A stretch of DNA of 64,000 bases. Origin: CBDBGD01 sp965205235 (GTDB taxonomy: Bacteria > Chloroflexota > Dehalococcoidia > Lucifugimonadales > UBA1127). Made by a program: the position numbers and the translations under genes. The stretch is from contig CBDBGD010000003.1 of assembly GCA_965205235.1 (NCBI GenBank), positions 1 through 64,000 on the forward strand, read 5' to 3'. Positions 45,456 to 54,059 of this stretch are shown here, piece after piece; within the stretch, counting starts at the first letter, position 1; each line of letters begins with the position of its first letter. Below the pieces are notes generated by a model that was given only the letters and a program-made list of their open reading frames with translations, was not told the DNA's origin and made no database searches.

Positions 45456-45776
45456 ATGCCAAAGTTTTTGATTCGAGCGGAATACTCCGTGGCAGGCATG
45501 CAGGGGCTGCAGAAGGAAGGGGGCACCTCCCGGCGCGAGGCGGTCAAGGCCGCCGTGGAGTCGGCAGGCGGGACGATGGACACCTTCCTGTATGCGTTCG
45601 GCGAGACGGACCTCTACGTCATCGTCGACATGCCGGACCGGGAGTCGATGACGGCCCTAGCCATCACCATCGGCGCGTCCGGGGCCCTGGCCCCGCAGAC
45701 CATCCCGCTCCTGACCCCGGAGCAGGTGGACGAGGCGGTGAGTCGCAGCGTCAACTACCGGGCGCCCGGCGCCTAG
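45456..45776 (+). CDS. GYD-domain protein
   Basis: A 106-residue protein of the GYD family: MPKFLIRAEYSVAGMQGL... GGTMDTFLYAFGETDLYVIVDMPD... small alpha/beta sandwich. ATG with GAGGAGG upstream. These proteins are common in alphaproteobacteria and Chloroflexota and have no settled function. Soluble, no signal peptide. Confidence 0.8.
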   Translation: MPKFLIRAEYSVAGMQGLQKEGGTSRREAVKAAVESAGGTMDTFLYAFGETDLYVIVDMPDRESMTALAITIGASGALAPQTIPLLTPEQVDEAVSRSVNYRAPGA

Positions 45777-45831
45777 ACGCCGGAGCTTCGTCCAGTCGCT
45801 TTGAATCTGCCGGCGTGCCGGTGCCGCTAGC

Positions 45832-46290
45832 ATGACACAGCGCGCTCTGCAGGGGGTTCTGGCGATCGTCGTTGGGGTGATCGTCGGGAACTTCGTGCTG
45901 CTGGCGGTCGGCGCCGTGTCCAACGCCGTCTATCCCACGCCGCCGGAACTCATGGACCCTCAGACCCCGGAGGAGACGGCGGAGCGCGTCGATGCGGCGC
46001 GGACCGAAGGGCTGGCGCTGGTGGTGCTCGGCGCCGCAGTGGGCGGTCTGGCGGCTGGCGCTTCCGCCGGCTACGCCGCCCGGAGGCAGGCGCTCCTCGT
46101 CGCCGTCGCACTCGGGGCGCTGCTGGCCCTCGCCTGGGGCGTCTACTCCTTCTACGTCTTCTACCCTGCCAGGCTCTGGTTCCCCGCGGGCCTCTTCGCC
46201 GGCTTTCTCCTCTTCACGCCCGTCGGCGGCCTCATCGCGGCCCGGTGGCCGTCGCGTCCGTACCGTCGCCCGGCGCCCCGGCTCGGCTGA
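45832..46290 (+). CDS. Four-helix membrane protein of unknown function
   Basis: A 152-residue protein with four predicted helices; a hydrophilic loop (PTPPELMDPQTPEETAERVDAARTEG) separates helix 1 from helices 2-4. No family recognised. Its 3' end abuts or overlaps the methyltransferase gene. Confidence 0.7.
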   Translation: MTQRALQGVLAIVVGVIVGNFVLLAVGAVSNAVYPTPPELMDPQTPEETAERVDAARTEGLALVVLGAAVGGLAAGASAGYAARRQALLVAVALGALLALAWGVYSFYVFYPARLWFPAGLFAGFLLFTPVGGLIAARWPSRPYRRPAPRLG

Positions 46291-46292
46291 CC

Positions 46293-47033
46293 GTGGCCGA
46301 CGGGCGCAACCGCCTCTACGGCGACCTGGCCTTCCTGTGGCCGCTGATGAGCCCTCCCGACGAGTACCGGGACGAGGCCCGCTACTGGCGGCGAGCCCTC
46401 CGACAGCGTCTGGGGCCGGGCAGGCTGCGCATCCTGGACCTAGGCGCCGGCGGCGGCCACAATCTCCACCACCTGGCCCGCGAATTCGATGCGACGGCGG
46501 TGGACCTGTCGGAGGAGATGCTGGCCCACTCGCGGCGCCTGAACCCCGGCGTGGCCCACCACGTGGGCGACATGCGCACGGTGCGACTGGGCGAGTCCTT
46601 CGACGCCGTCCTTGTGCACGACGCCATTGCCTACATGACGACGGAGGCCGACCTGAGCGCGGTCTTCGCAACGGCCCGGGCCCACCTGCGGCCCGGCGGG
46701 CTGCTCATCGTGGCGCCGGACTACTACGCCGAGACCTTCGTCGCGCCCTACGTCGACCACGTGACGCACCGGGACGCCGAGACGGAGCTCACCTACGTCG
46801 AGTACTCGACGGACCCGGACCCGACGGATACCGCCATCGAGACGGTCTTCGTCTTCTTCATCAAGCGCGGCGGCCAGCTGCAAGTGGAGGTGGACCGGCA
46901 CACGACGGGCCTGTTCCCGGTGGCGACGTGGGAGCGGCTGCTGGGCGAAGCAGGGTTCGACGTGGAGCGGGACGACTACCCCGTGGACCCGGAGGGCCGC
47001 CCGCTGTACCTGTGGGTGGGAAGGCTGCGCTGA
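46293..47033 (+). CDS. SAM-dependent methyltransferase
   Basis: A 246-residue class I methyltransferase: ILDLGAGGGHN (motif I), ATAVDLSEEML (motif II), FDAVLVHDAIAYM (motif IV region), LRPGGLLIVAP. GTG 46293 starts two bases after the preceding stop; a GTG at 46245 would overlap by 46 bases. Substrate not evident. Ends 13 bases from the convergent prmC. Confidence 0.88.
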   Translation: MADGRNRLYGDLAFLWPLMSPPDEYRDEARYWRRALRQRLGPGRLRILDLGAGGGHNLHHLAREFDATAVDLSEEMLAHSRRLNPGVAHHVGDMRTVRLGESFDAVLVHDAIAYMTTEADLSAVFATARAHLRPGGLLIVAPDYYAETFVAPYVDHVTHRDAETELTYVEYSTDPDPTDTAIETVFVFFIKRGGQLQVEVDRHTTGLFPVATWERLLGEAGFDVERDDYPVDPEGRPLYLWVGRLR

Positions 47034-47046
47034 CGGGGGCGAAAGC

Positions 47047-47913
47047 CTACGTCTGCACCACGAGCACGCGGTCACGGCCCGCTAGGTCGGTTAGCACGCG
47101 GACGGACGCCGCGGGGAATGCAGTGCGGCCGGCCTCGGCCATCGTCGAGCCCTGCTCCTCGTCGATCTCCAGCATGAGCGCGCCGGCTGGCCGCAGGTAT
47201 GCCCCCGCCTGGCGGAGCAGCGGTCGGAGCAGGTCCGTGCCGTCAGGCCCGCCGTCCAGGGCCTCACGGGGCTCGTGGTCGCGCACCTCCGGCTGCAAGC
47301 TGTCGATGCGTCCGCTGGGGACATACGGCAGGTTGGCGACGATCAGGTCGACGTGGCCCGGCAGGGGCTGCAGCAGGTAGCCGGACAACAGGCGCACGCG
47401 CCCGGCGACGCCGTGTCGCCGGACGTTCTCCTCGGCCACGGCAAGGGCCGCGGCGGAGAGGTCCGTGGCCACGAACCGCGCGTCGGGGAGGCCGACCGCC
47501 AGGCTGACGACGATGCACCCGCTCCCCGTCCCGACGTCCGCGATGGAGTAGGCGGCGGGACGCGCTCCGACCCAGGCCAGCGCCTCCTCGACGAGCGTCT
47601 CCGTCTCCGGACGGGGGACCATGACGGCAGGGGTGACCCGGAAGTCGAGGCCGTGGAACTCCCTTCGCCCTAGGACGTAGGCCAGGGGCTCCCGTCGCAT
47701 GCGGCGGGCCAGCAGGCCCTCCAGCGCAGCCGCCTGCGCAAGGGCCAGGGGCGTGTCCGGGCGGGCTAGGAGGTCGGCGCGGTCCAAGCCCAGCACGTGG
47801 CGCACCAGGACGTCGGCCTCCAACGCAGCCTCCTCCACGCCCGACTCCTGCAGTCGCAGGCGGACGCGGGCCAGGGCAGAGCGGGCGTCGGCGGGGTGTG
47901 CGGTCACAGCCAT
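47047..47913 (-). CDS. prmC: Peptide chain release factor N5-glutamine methyltransferase
   Basis: A 288-residue PrmC that methylates the GGQ Gln of release factors. N-terminal helical domain ending GRREFHGLDFRVTPAVMVPRPETE, SAM motif IADVGTGSGCI, and active-site VANLPYV, with NLPY in place of the usual NPPY. It lies 26 bases downstream of prfA on the same strand, the usual coupling with its substrate. GTG/ATG start at 47913. Confidence 0.93.
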   Translation of the reverse strand: MAVTAHPADARSALARVRLRLQESGVEEAALEADVLVRHVLGLDRADLLARPDTPLALAQAAALEGLLARRMRREPLAYVLGRREFHGLDFRVTPAVMVPRPETETLVEEALAWVGARPAAYSIADVGTGSGCIVVSLAVGLPDARFVATDLSAAALAVAEENVRRHGVAGRVRLLSGYLLQPLPGHVDLIVANLPYVPSGRIDSLQPEVRDHEPREALDGGPDGTDLLRPLLRQAGAYLRPAGALMLEIDEEQGSTMAEAGRTAFPAASVRVLTDLAGRDRVLVVQT

Positions 47914-47939
47914 GGTCGCGGCGCGTCGGGCGAGGGAGG

Positions 47940-49034
47940 TCAGCCCGCGGCCACGGCCTCCTCCAGCCTGCGGGCCTGCTCCGCCGCGGCCAGGGCCTCC
48001 ACGAGGCCGTCCAGGTCGCCCTCGAGGACCTCGGGCAGGTTGTGGGCGGTGAAGCCGATGCGGTGGTCCGTGACCCGGCTCTGGGGGAAGTTGTAGGTGC
48101 GGACCTTCTCGGACCGGTCGCCGGTGCCCACCTGCGCCCGACGCTGCGCGGCGATGCTCGCCTCCTGCTGGCGCCGCTGCAGGTCGTAGAGGCGGGCTCG
48201 CAGAACCGTCATGGCCTTGAGCCGGTTCTGTCCCTGGGAGCGCTCGTCCTGGCAGATGACAATGAGGCCCGTGGGCAGGTGGGTGATGCGGACCGCCGTC
48301 TCCACCTTCTGGACGTTCTGGCCGCCGTGGCCGCCGGCGCGGAAGGTGTCGATGCGCAGCTCCTCGGGGTTGATGTCGACCTCCACCTCTTCCGCCTCGG
48401 GGAGCACGGCCACAGTGGCGGTGGAGGTGTGGATGCGGCCGCTGGCCTCCGTGACGGGGACCCGCTGGACCCGATGCACGCCGCTCTCGAACTTCAACTG
48501 GCTGTAGGCTCCCTTGCCCTGGACCTCCAGCACCAGCTCCTTGACCCCGCCCAGGCCTGTCTCGCTGGTGTTCAGGACGCGGGGGGTCCAGCGGCGGCGC
48601 TGGGCGTAGCGGGTGTACAGGCGTCCCAGCTCGGCGGCGAAGAGCGCGGCCTCCTCCCCGCCGGCGCCGGCGCGCACCTCGATGATGACGTCGCGCGCGT
48701 CGTTGGGGTCCTGGGGCAGGAGGGCGACCTTGAGCTCCCGCTCCACCTCCTCTTTCTCACTCTCCAGCCGCTCCAGCTCCTCGCGGGCCAGGGCCCGCAG
48801 CTCGTCGTCCTCCTCCCGGAGCATCGCCTGGGAATCCTCGCGCTGCTCGAGGATCGAGCGGTAGCGCTGTGCGAAGCCGACGAGCTCCTGCAGAGCCGCA
48901 CGCTCTCGGGCCAACGCATTGAGGCGGGCGTAGTCGGCTGCCTCTTCGGGCTGGGCCATCCGGTCGCCCAAATCGTGGTAGCGTTTCTCCGCCGCGGCTA
49001 GGCGCCCCATGAAGAGCTCTTCCGTCTGTCCCAT
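47940..49034 (-). CDS. prfA: Peptide chain release factor 1
   Basis: A 364-residue RF1. Anticodon-like VPVTEASGRIHTS carries the P-x-T motif that reads UAA/UAG. The GGQ loop is GGHGGQNVQKVETAV. GAGGEEAALFAAEL is typical of domain 1/2. ATG 49034 (MGQTEELF) is chosen over 49052. First gene of prfA-prmC. Confidence 0.96.
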   Translation of the reverse strand: MGQTEELFMGRLAAAEKRYHDLGDRMAQPEEAADYARLNALARERAALQELVGFAQRYRSILEQREDSQAMLREEDDELRALAREELERLESEKEEVERELKVALLPQDPNDARDVIIEVRAGAGGEEAALFAAELGRLYTRYAQRRRWTPRVLNTSETGLGGVKELVLEVQGKGAYSQLKFESGVHRVQRVPVTEASGRIHTSTATVAVLPEAEEVEVDINPEELRIDTFRAGGHGGQNVQKVETAVRITHLPTGLIVICQDERSQGQNRLKAMTVLRARLYDLQRRQQEASIAAQRRAQVGTGDRSEKVRTYNFPQSRVTDHRIGFTAHNLPEVLEGDLDGLVEALAAAEQARRLEEAVAAG

Positions 49035-49127
49035 GACGCCTCCCCGCCCCATTATATCCGAGGCGGCAGGAGTTGGCGCGACCGGCCAGTCGGCCTCCGA
49101 ATGCGGGGTTCTGGCCCCGACGCGTCC

Positions 49128-49157
49128 TTGTCACGGGAAAAAAGTTTGTGATAACAT
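49128..49157 (+). promoter_or_regulatory. Predicted promoter of the zinc-ribbon gene
   Basis: TTGTCA (49128-49133) and TAACAT (49152-49157), 18 bases apart; GATAAC (49150-49155) is an alternative -10. About 40 bases upstream of the GTG at 49196. Confidence 0.45.
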
Positions 49158-49195
49158 TCGCAAGTTGTGTGAGACAGGCTTGGGAGGAGGAGTCC

Positions 49196-49408
49196 GTGGA
49201 AATCAATACGCTACCCCGATGTCTACGATGCAGCGATGGTGAATTGGTCCCCCTCTCCGACTTTGGCAGCCAGGGGGCGCCCATTCACTACAAAGCATGG
49301 GTATGCACCAACCCTGACTGTGGGTTCAACATCAAGATCCGCAACGGCGACGTCTACCTGAACGAGCCTGTGAGCGACGGCGCGATGCACGCGCCTCGCC
49401 TGCGCTAG
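49196..49408 (+). CDS. Small zinc-ribbon protein
   Basis: A 70-residue protein: CLRC near the N-terminus and CTNPDC in the middle form a likely four-Cys zinc ribbon. GTG 49196 follows GGAGGAGGAG. The longer frame from 49073 has no ribosome site and runs through the predicted promoter. I know of similar small proteins only as conserved hypotheticals. Cytoplasmic. Confidence 0.65.
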   Translation: MEINTLPRCLRCSDGELVPLSDFGSQGAPIHYKAWVCTNPDCGFNIKIRNGDVYLNEPVSDGAMHAPRLR

Positions 49409-49485
49409 GCCTTCGTCGCACCGCACGGTCCGCCCCCTGTCTCCTGCTGGACGGTCTCCGTCCGCTTGTGGCATGATGGGTGGGC

Positions 49486-50436
49486 ATGCCGGGTAGGGAG
49501 GAGCTCGTGGGGCGGCGACGCTGGCGGTGGATGGGACTAGCCCTGGCCTTGCTGGGGCTGCTGCTCCTGGGGGCCGAGGGCGCATACCTGGCCGCCGTCG
49601 AGTTCAGCCGGGGACAGGTGGGAGACGTGGTCGTCACCGCGCCCCTGGGCCTGCCGCAGTCCCAAGGCCTCGCGGCCCCGCAGCCGGCAAGCACCTCGGC
49701 AGCGCCGCCTCCCAGCGCCCCGCAGGAGGCAGCCGCTCTCGGGCCTCTGCAGTTGCGCATCCCGCAGCGCCCCGCGTCCGCCACGAGCCCACAGGCGTCG
49801 AGTGCGCAGGATGCACCCGCCTCGACAGCCGCAGACGCTTCGACCTCCCCTCGATCCGGTTACACGTCTCTCGCGGGCCTCGCTGACTATTCGGACGTAT
49901 GGGACGAGGCGACGGGGGAGTTGCCCATCGACCATACGGCCATCGCCAAGGAGTTCCGCAGCGTGGACTGGTCCGCTCTGCTGGAGCATACGGCCCCGCC
50001 GACACGACTACGCATCCCCGCCCTGGGGCTGGACGCCCGCGTGCAGGGGCTCCGCATCCTGGACCTGGGCGATGCCCGCGCGTATGAGACGCCGGACAGG
50101 GTGGTAGGACACATCCCAGGGAGCGGCGCTCCGGGCGCTCGCGGCAACATCTGGCTGTTCGGCCACCTGGAGAGCCCCGTCCGCGGAGAGGGCTCAATCT
50201 TCCGAGACCTGCCCAAGGTCTACGATCTGCTCCAGCAGGGCCAAGCCGTCTACGTGATTGCGGACAGCATCGATGGCAGCTTCCTGTACCAGGTACGGGA
50301 GTTCCGAAGGATCCCCCAAGAGGAGATGTCCCTCCAGCAGTCCGATGAGCCCCTGCTGACCATGGTGACCTGCTGGCCCCGTCTCAAGTACGATGAGCGC
50401 ATCCTGGTGACTGCGGAGCTCGTGGGCGTCCGATAG
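49486..50436 (+). CDS. Sortase-family transpeptidase
   Basis: A 316-residue membrane-anchored protein: one N-terminal helix, a long Ala/Pro/Ser linker (about 45-170), then a sortase domain. Catalytic His is in LFGHLESP, Cys in LTMVTCWP, Arg in YDERILVTAE. All three residues are present. It resembles class D/E single-helix sortases of high-GC Gram-positives and Chloroflexota. No LPxTG-type substrate is in this window. Confidence 0.88.
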   Translation: MPGREELVGRRRWRWMGLALALLGLLLLGAEGAYLAAVEFSRGQVGDVVVTAPLGLPQSQGLAAPQPASTSAAPPPSAPQEAAALGPLQLRIPQRPASATSPQASSAQDAPASTAADASTSPRSGYTSLAGLADYSDVWDEATGELPIDHTAIAKEFRSVDWSALLEHTAPPTRLRIPALGLDARVQGLRILDLGDARAYETPDRVVGHIPGSGAPGARGNIWLFGHLESPVRGEGSIFRDLPKVYDLLQQGQAVYVIADSIDGSFLYQVREFRRIPQEEMSLQQSDEPLLTMVTCWPRLKYDERILVTAELVGVR

Positions 50437-50470
50437 CAGCGCAAGCACAGGCATTCGAAGGAGGAAGCTG

Positions 50471-51682
50471 ATGGACTACACATTCGTCTCGGCAGACTGC
50501 CACATGGACCTGAGCTGGTTGCCCGGGGACTTGTTCACGTCGAACGCCCCGGCCCACCTGGTCGACCGGGTGCCCCGCGTGGTGGAGTCCCCCACCAAGG
50601 AGAGCAAGTACGGCCTCTACCACGGCGTCTGGGTGGCCGACGGCAACGAGTTGGGCGTCTACGGCGGCATGGGCTTCGGCTTCACCCCGCCGGAACGCGG
50701 CGTCAGCGCCCGCACGGACCGCATGTGGGACGCCGGCTACTACGACGGCGATCCCCACGTCATCGACCCCGAGCAGCGTTCCCGCGACCTGGACCTGGAC
50801 GGCGTCCAGGCTGAACTCATCTACGGCATGACCGGCGCGGGGATGAAGATCAAGGACCCCGAGGTCCTGACGGCAACCTATCGCATCTACAACGACTACA
50901 TCGCCGACTTCTGCTCCCACAAGCCGGGCCGCTTCTACGCCCTGGCGTGCATCCCCGTCCACGAGCCCAAGGCGGCGGCCGAGGAGCTTCGTCGTGCGGC
51001 GACGCTTGGGCCGCTGCGGGGTTGCGACCTCATCGCCAGCGAGGTCTCCCACCCCATCTACACCCGGGACGGCTACTGGGACCCGCTATGGGAAGCGGTG
51101 GCCGAGACCCGCATGCCCATCTCCTTCCATCTGGGCGGCGCTCGCATCCCCGTGCCGCCGCCACCCGACGGAGGCACGGACCTGGGCAGCCTGGAACAGG
51201 GCCGGCCACCCAGCCAGAACGAACTTGCCTACCAGGGGACGTGGCTCCCGCTGGGGCAGCTGTCCGGCTCGCAGTGGCTGGCGGGTATCCTCATGAGCGG
51301 CGCATGCCAGACCTTCCCCGACTTCCGCTTCGTGCTGGGCGAGATGGGCGGCGCGTGGATCCCCTTCGTCCTGGGGCGCATCGACCACATCTACCACGAG
51401 CGGAAGCTGGGCGAGAAGTTCGACCCGCCGTTGGAGATGCTGCCCAGCGAGTTCTGGTTCCGCCAGGGCGCGACCACCTTCCAGGAGGAGCCCGCAGTTG
51501 GGCAGACGGCCCACCTCATCGGCGTGGACAACCTGATGTGGGGATCCGACTACCCTCACCCGGACGGCGTCTGGCCCGACTCCAGGACGGTGGTCCAGGA
51601 GACCCTGGGCGGCCTCGCCGCGTCGGACTTCCGCAAGATCACCTGCGACAACGCGGTGATGCTCTACCGCATGGGAGAGTAG
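50471..51682 (+). CDS. Amidohydrolase-family metal-dependent hydrolase
   Basis: A 403-residue TIM-barrel amidohydrolase-2 protein: VSADCHMD (DxH motif with Cys before His), a SFHLGG His, VLGEMGGAW Glu region, and MWGSDYPHPDGVWP near the end. Resembles the ACMSD/salicylate-type decarboxylases or hydrolases of this family; substrate unknown. ATG after GGAGG, 34 bases after the sortase gene. Confidence 0.88.
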   Translation: MDYTFVSADCHMDLSWLPGDLFTSNAPAHLVDRVPRVVESPTKESKYGLYHGVWVADGNELGVYGGMGFGFTPPERGVSARTDRMWDAGYYDGDPHVIDPEQRSRDLDLDGVQAELIYGMTGAGMKIKDPEVLTATYRIYNDYIADFCSHKPGRFYALACIPVHEPKAAAEELRRAATLGPLRGCDLIASEVSHPIYTRDGYWDPLWEAVAETRMPISFHLGGARIPVPPPPDGGTDLGSLEQGRPPSQNELAYQGTWLPLGQLSGSQWLAGILMSGACQTFPDFRFVLGEMGGAWIPFVLGRIDHIYHERKLGEKFDPPLEMLPSEFWFRQGATTFQEEPAVGQTAHLIGVDNLMWGSDYPHPDGVWPDSRTVVQETLGGLAASDFRKITCDNAVMLYRMGE

Positions 51683-51703
51683 CCCCTACGGACGAGTGGC
51701 ATA

Positions 51704-51737
51704 GCTGGCCCAGCGGCGTGGATACCGCTGGGCCAGC
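51704..51737. terminator. Strong bidirectional hairpin
   Basis: GCTGGCCCAGCGG (51704-51716) and its exact inverse CCGCTGGGCCAGC (51725-51737) form a 13-bp stem with an eight-base loop, between convergent genes. No T run, but position and stability suit bidirectional termination. Confidence 0.65.
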
Positions 51738-51772
51738 GCGCGCTCGGGGCCGGGGCCGGAGTCCAGCCTTCG

Positions 51773-52213
51773 CTAGTTCCCGCTCGCCGCGGTCTCTCGC
51801 CAGAGGCGGCAACCCGTGATGCCTACGATGAGCGGTAGGACCGTGTCGACAGCGGCCCAGATGACCCAGGCCTGGTGGTTGCCGTCCAGGCTGTCGGTCC
51901 CTTCCGCCAGCAGCGAGAACCAGTTGTGCAGGAACAGGATGGTCACGGCTGCGGTCAGGTAGAAGGCGACGTTGACCTCCAAGTACCGCCGGGTGACGGC
52001 CCCGGCCGCGTCGCCGCCGTCCTCCTCTCCCTTGCGGGCGTAGTTTGCCGCCAGCGCGATGGCCAGAGCGACGACCATCAGCACGTCCAGCACCAGCCAG
52101 ATTTGCGGCACGTCGACGGCGTCGGTGAGCAGGGGGTTGACGATGAACCACATCGCAACCGCAACTGCAACGCCAATCAGATAGACCGATCCCAGCTTCT
52201 TGAGTCCCTCCAT
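51773..52213 (-). CDS. Four-helix membrane protein of unknown function
   Basis: A 146-residue protein with helices near residues 7-27, 38-58, 80-102 and 115-135, and an acidic loop (KGEEDGGDAAG). Family not recognised. Starts three bases after the PNPOx-like gene, so it is last in the fmt operon. ATG start. Confidence 0.7.
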   Translation of the reverse strand: MEGLKKLGSVYLIGVAVAVAMWFIVNPLLTDAVDVPQIWLVLDVLMVVALAIALAANYARKGEEDGGDAAGAVTRRYLEVNVAFYLTAAVTILFLHNWFSLLAEGTDSLDGNHQAWVIWAAVDTVLPLIVGITGCRLWRETAASGN

Positions 52214-52216
52214 GGC

Positions 52217-52705
52217 TTACCCTCCTCCGCTAGTTTCTCCGGCCGACTCTTCCGACCGCATCCTATCGCTCTTCCAGCCGAAGGCGCGGCTAGGCTCCAC
52301 CTCGACGATGACCTCTGAGGCGAAGCCCAGCCTTCGCTGCTCCTCCCCGCGGACCTCCGCGGCCAGCGGGCCGTCCGGCACGACCGACGCTGTGCCTTCG
52401 ATGATCAAATGCCGGCGCCAGCCCTGGGCCACGACCAGCGCGACAGCGGGCCGTCGCTGCAGGTGTCGCAGCGAGGCCGCGCCGCGGCTCTGACCGACGA
52501 AGAATCGCTCGCTGTGGTGGATGAGGGCCGTGACGGCGACATGCGGGCGACCGGCGGGGCCCGTCGTGGCCAGGGACGCGGCTGTGCGGGCTCGCAGGAA
52601 GGCCCGCACTTCCGCCGCGGTCATGGCGCCGGGGCCCAGCACCTTGCGCGTGTGGGCCGTTGCCCGGGCCAGGGACGTCCGCAACAGATACTCCAGCTCC
52701 GTCAC
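52217..52705 (-). CDS. Pyridoxamine 5'-phosphate oxidase-fold flavoprotein
   Basis: A 162-residue split-barrel protein: LRARTAASLATTGPAGRPHVAVTALIHHSERFFV, then RNL-like SLRHLQRRPAVALVVAQ, and a C-terminal VEPSRAFGWKS. This pattern is shared by FMN- or F420-dependent PNPOx-like reductases; the cofactor cannot be decided here. It starts nine bases after fmt. Confidence 0.8.
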   Translation of the reverse strand: MTELEYLLRTSLARATAHTRKVLGPGAMTAAEVRAFLRARTAASLATTGPAGRPHVAVTALIHHSERFFVGQSRGAASLRHLQRRPAVALVVAQGWRRHLIIEGTASVVPDGPLAAEVRGEEQRRLGFASEVIVEVEPSRAFGWKSDRMRSEESAGETSGGG

Positions 52706-52714
52706 TCCCTCTCC

Positions 52715-53659
52715 TCAGCTCGGCAGGCTCGCGCCGACGAAGGACGCGTGGCCCACCAGGAAGTCCCGCGCCGCCATGGGCTTACGCCCTTCGATCTGGA
52801 CGCGGAGCAGGCCCAGCACACCGTCGCCAGTGCCCACGCCGACGGTGGTCGCCCCCGACGGGGGGAGCGACACCACCTCCCCCGGCTGCGCCGTCACACT
52901 CGATGCGGGGAGAGGGACAACCTCGACCAGCTTCAGACGCCGCCCCTCCCACGTGGTGTGCGTTCCGGGCCAGGGGGTGTAGGCGCGGACCTGCCGCCAC
53001 AGCCGCTCGGCGGGCTCGCGGAAGTCCACCTCCCCGTCCTCCTTGCGCAAGGGGCGGGTATAGGTGGCTTGGGCATCGTCCTGGGGCTTAGGCCGAATCT
53101 CCCCACGCGCCCAGGGCCCCAGCGTCTCCGCCAGCAGCGACGCTCCGCGCCGGAAGAGCCGCTCCGTGAGGGTCTCGGCGGTGTCCTCGGGTTGTATGGG
53201 CTCCTCCATCTGCGCCAGAACAGGCCCCGTGTCCATGCCTTCGTCGATGAGCATGACGGATACACCGGTCGTCTGCTCGCCCGCCAGGACCGCGGCCGCC
53301 ACAGGCGAGGGGCCGCGGTAGCGCGGCAGCAGCGACGGGTGGATGTTCAGGGTTCCGCGGGGGGCAACCCACAGCAGCGCAGGCGGCAGGATCCTTCCGT
53401 ACGCGGCGACGACCATCGCCTCCGGCGCCATCGCGGCGACGCGGCCCACCGCCTCCTCCCCTCGCCAGGACGACGGCTGGATCACCGGCAGGCCAAAGTC
53501 TTCCGCCACCTGCTTCACCGGCGGCGCTCCCCGCGCCAGCCCGCGCCCCGACGGCCTGTCCGGCTGGGTGGCCACGCCCACCACCTCGTGGCAGCCGTCC
53601 AGGAGCGCCTCCAGAACGGGGACCGCGAAGTCCGGCGTGCCAAAGAAGAGTATCCGCAC
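52715..53659 (-). CDS. fmt: Methionyl-tRNA formyltransferase
   Basis: A 314-residue enzyme that formylates initiator Met-tRNA. ILFFGTPDFAVPVLEAL start, LNIHPSLLPRYRGPSPVAAAVLAGE with the catalytic Asn-His, GMDTGPVLAQ, and the C-terminal OB-like domain. GTG start. First gene of a three-gene operon. Confidence 0.96.
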   Translation of the reverse strand: MRILFFGTPDFAVPVLEALLDGCHEVVGVATQPDRPSGRGLARGAPPVKQVAEDFGLPVIQPSSWRGEEAVGRVAAMAPEAMVVAAYGRILPPALLWVAPRGTLNIHPSLLPRYRGPSPVAAAVLAGEQTTGVSVMLIDEGMDTGPVLAQMEEPIQPEDTAETLTERLFRRGASLLAETLGPWARGEIRPKPQDDAQATYTRPLRKEDGEVDFREPAERLWRQVRAYTPWPGTHTTWEGRRLKLVEVVPLPASSVTAQPGEVVSLPPSGATTVGVGTGDGVLGLLRVQIEGRKPMAARDFLVGHASFVGASLPS

Positions 53660-53772
53660 AGCAGCCGAATTATATCAAGGGTTTCCCACTGTCACCCGGC
53701 CATCGCGAGGGGCTCTCAGAACGGTTTTTCGGCCCCTAATCAGAAAGGGCCCGCGCCGTTGCCCGCTAGGAG

Positions 53773-53810
53773 GAATTACGCTACATCTAGGCGTAGTATC
53801 ACCGTAATTC
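53773..53810. repeat. Inverted repeat in the dnaA upstream region
   Basis: GAATTACG (53773-53780) and CGTAATTC (53803-53810) are exact inverted copies; the 22-base interior contains a further CTAC...GTAG pair. A cruciform or protein-binding dyad is possible. Confidence 0.6.
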
Positions 53811-53816
53811 TCAGGA

Positions 53817-53825
53817 TTATCCGCA
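53817..53825 (+). promoter_or_regulatory. DnaA-box-like site
   Basis: TTATCCGCA differs from the consensus TTATCCACA at one base. Single copy, in the A+T-rich stretch upstream of dnaA. Confidence 0.4.
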
Positions 53826-53968
53826 AATCTCTATCTGTAAAATACCTCTACAATTTCGGCACATTAGCTATAGGCGGGGCTGTGATATATCGAATTCGTG
53901 CCTGGAGGCGTCAACGAGACGTCGCGAGATTCCGCTCAAATCCCCAGCATTTTCCCCTTGCAGCACCC

Positions 53969-53987
53969 AAAATACCCCTGGTATTTT
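53969..53987. promoter_or_regulatory. Palindrome overlapping a possible dnaA promoter
   Basis: AAAATACC and GGTATTTT are exact inverted copies around CCT. TTGCAG (53958-53963) and TATTTT (53982-53987) would form an 18-base-spaced promoter whose -10 lies in the right arm. A repressor or autoregulatory site is possible. Confidence 0.4.
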
Positions 53988-54059
53988 CTCCATGTCCCAT
54001 CCGGAGGTGTGAATCGTGTCACCCGCGCGGCCTTTGCGCCGCCCAGGACCGGCCCAGCT

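Larger units (their letters stand above)
53660..54059. other. AT-richer region upstream of dnaA; possible origin
   Basis: About 400 bases with no convincing gene, clearly richer in A+T than the rest of the window, between divergent fmt and dnaA. It holds two inverted repeats and one DnaA-box-like sequence (separate entries). Position beside dnaA is typical of oriC, but I find only one box-like site and dnaN is not adjacent, so replication origin is only a possibility. Confidence 0.4.
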
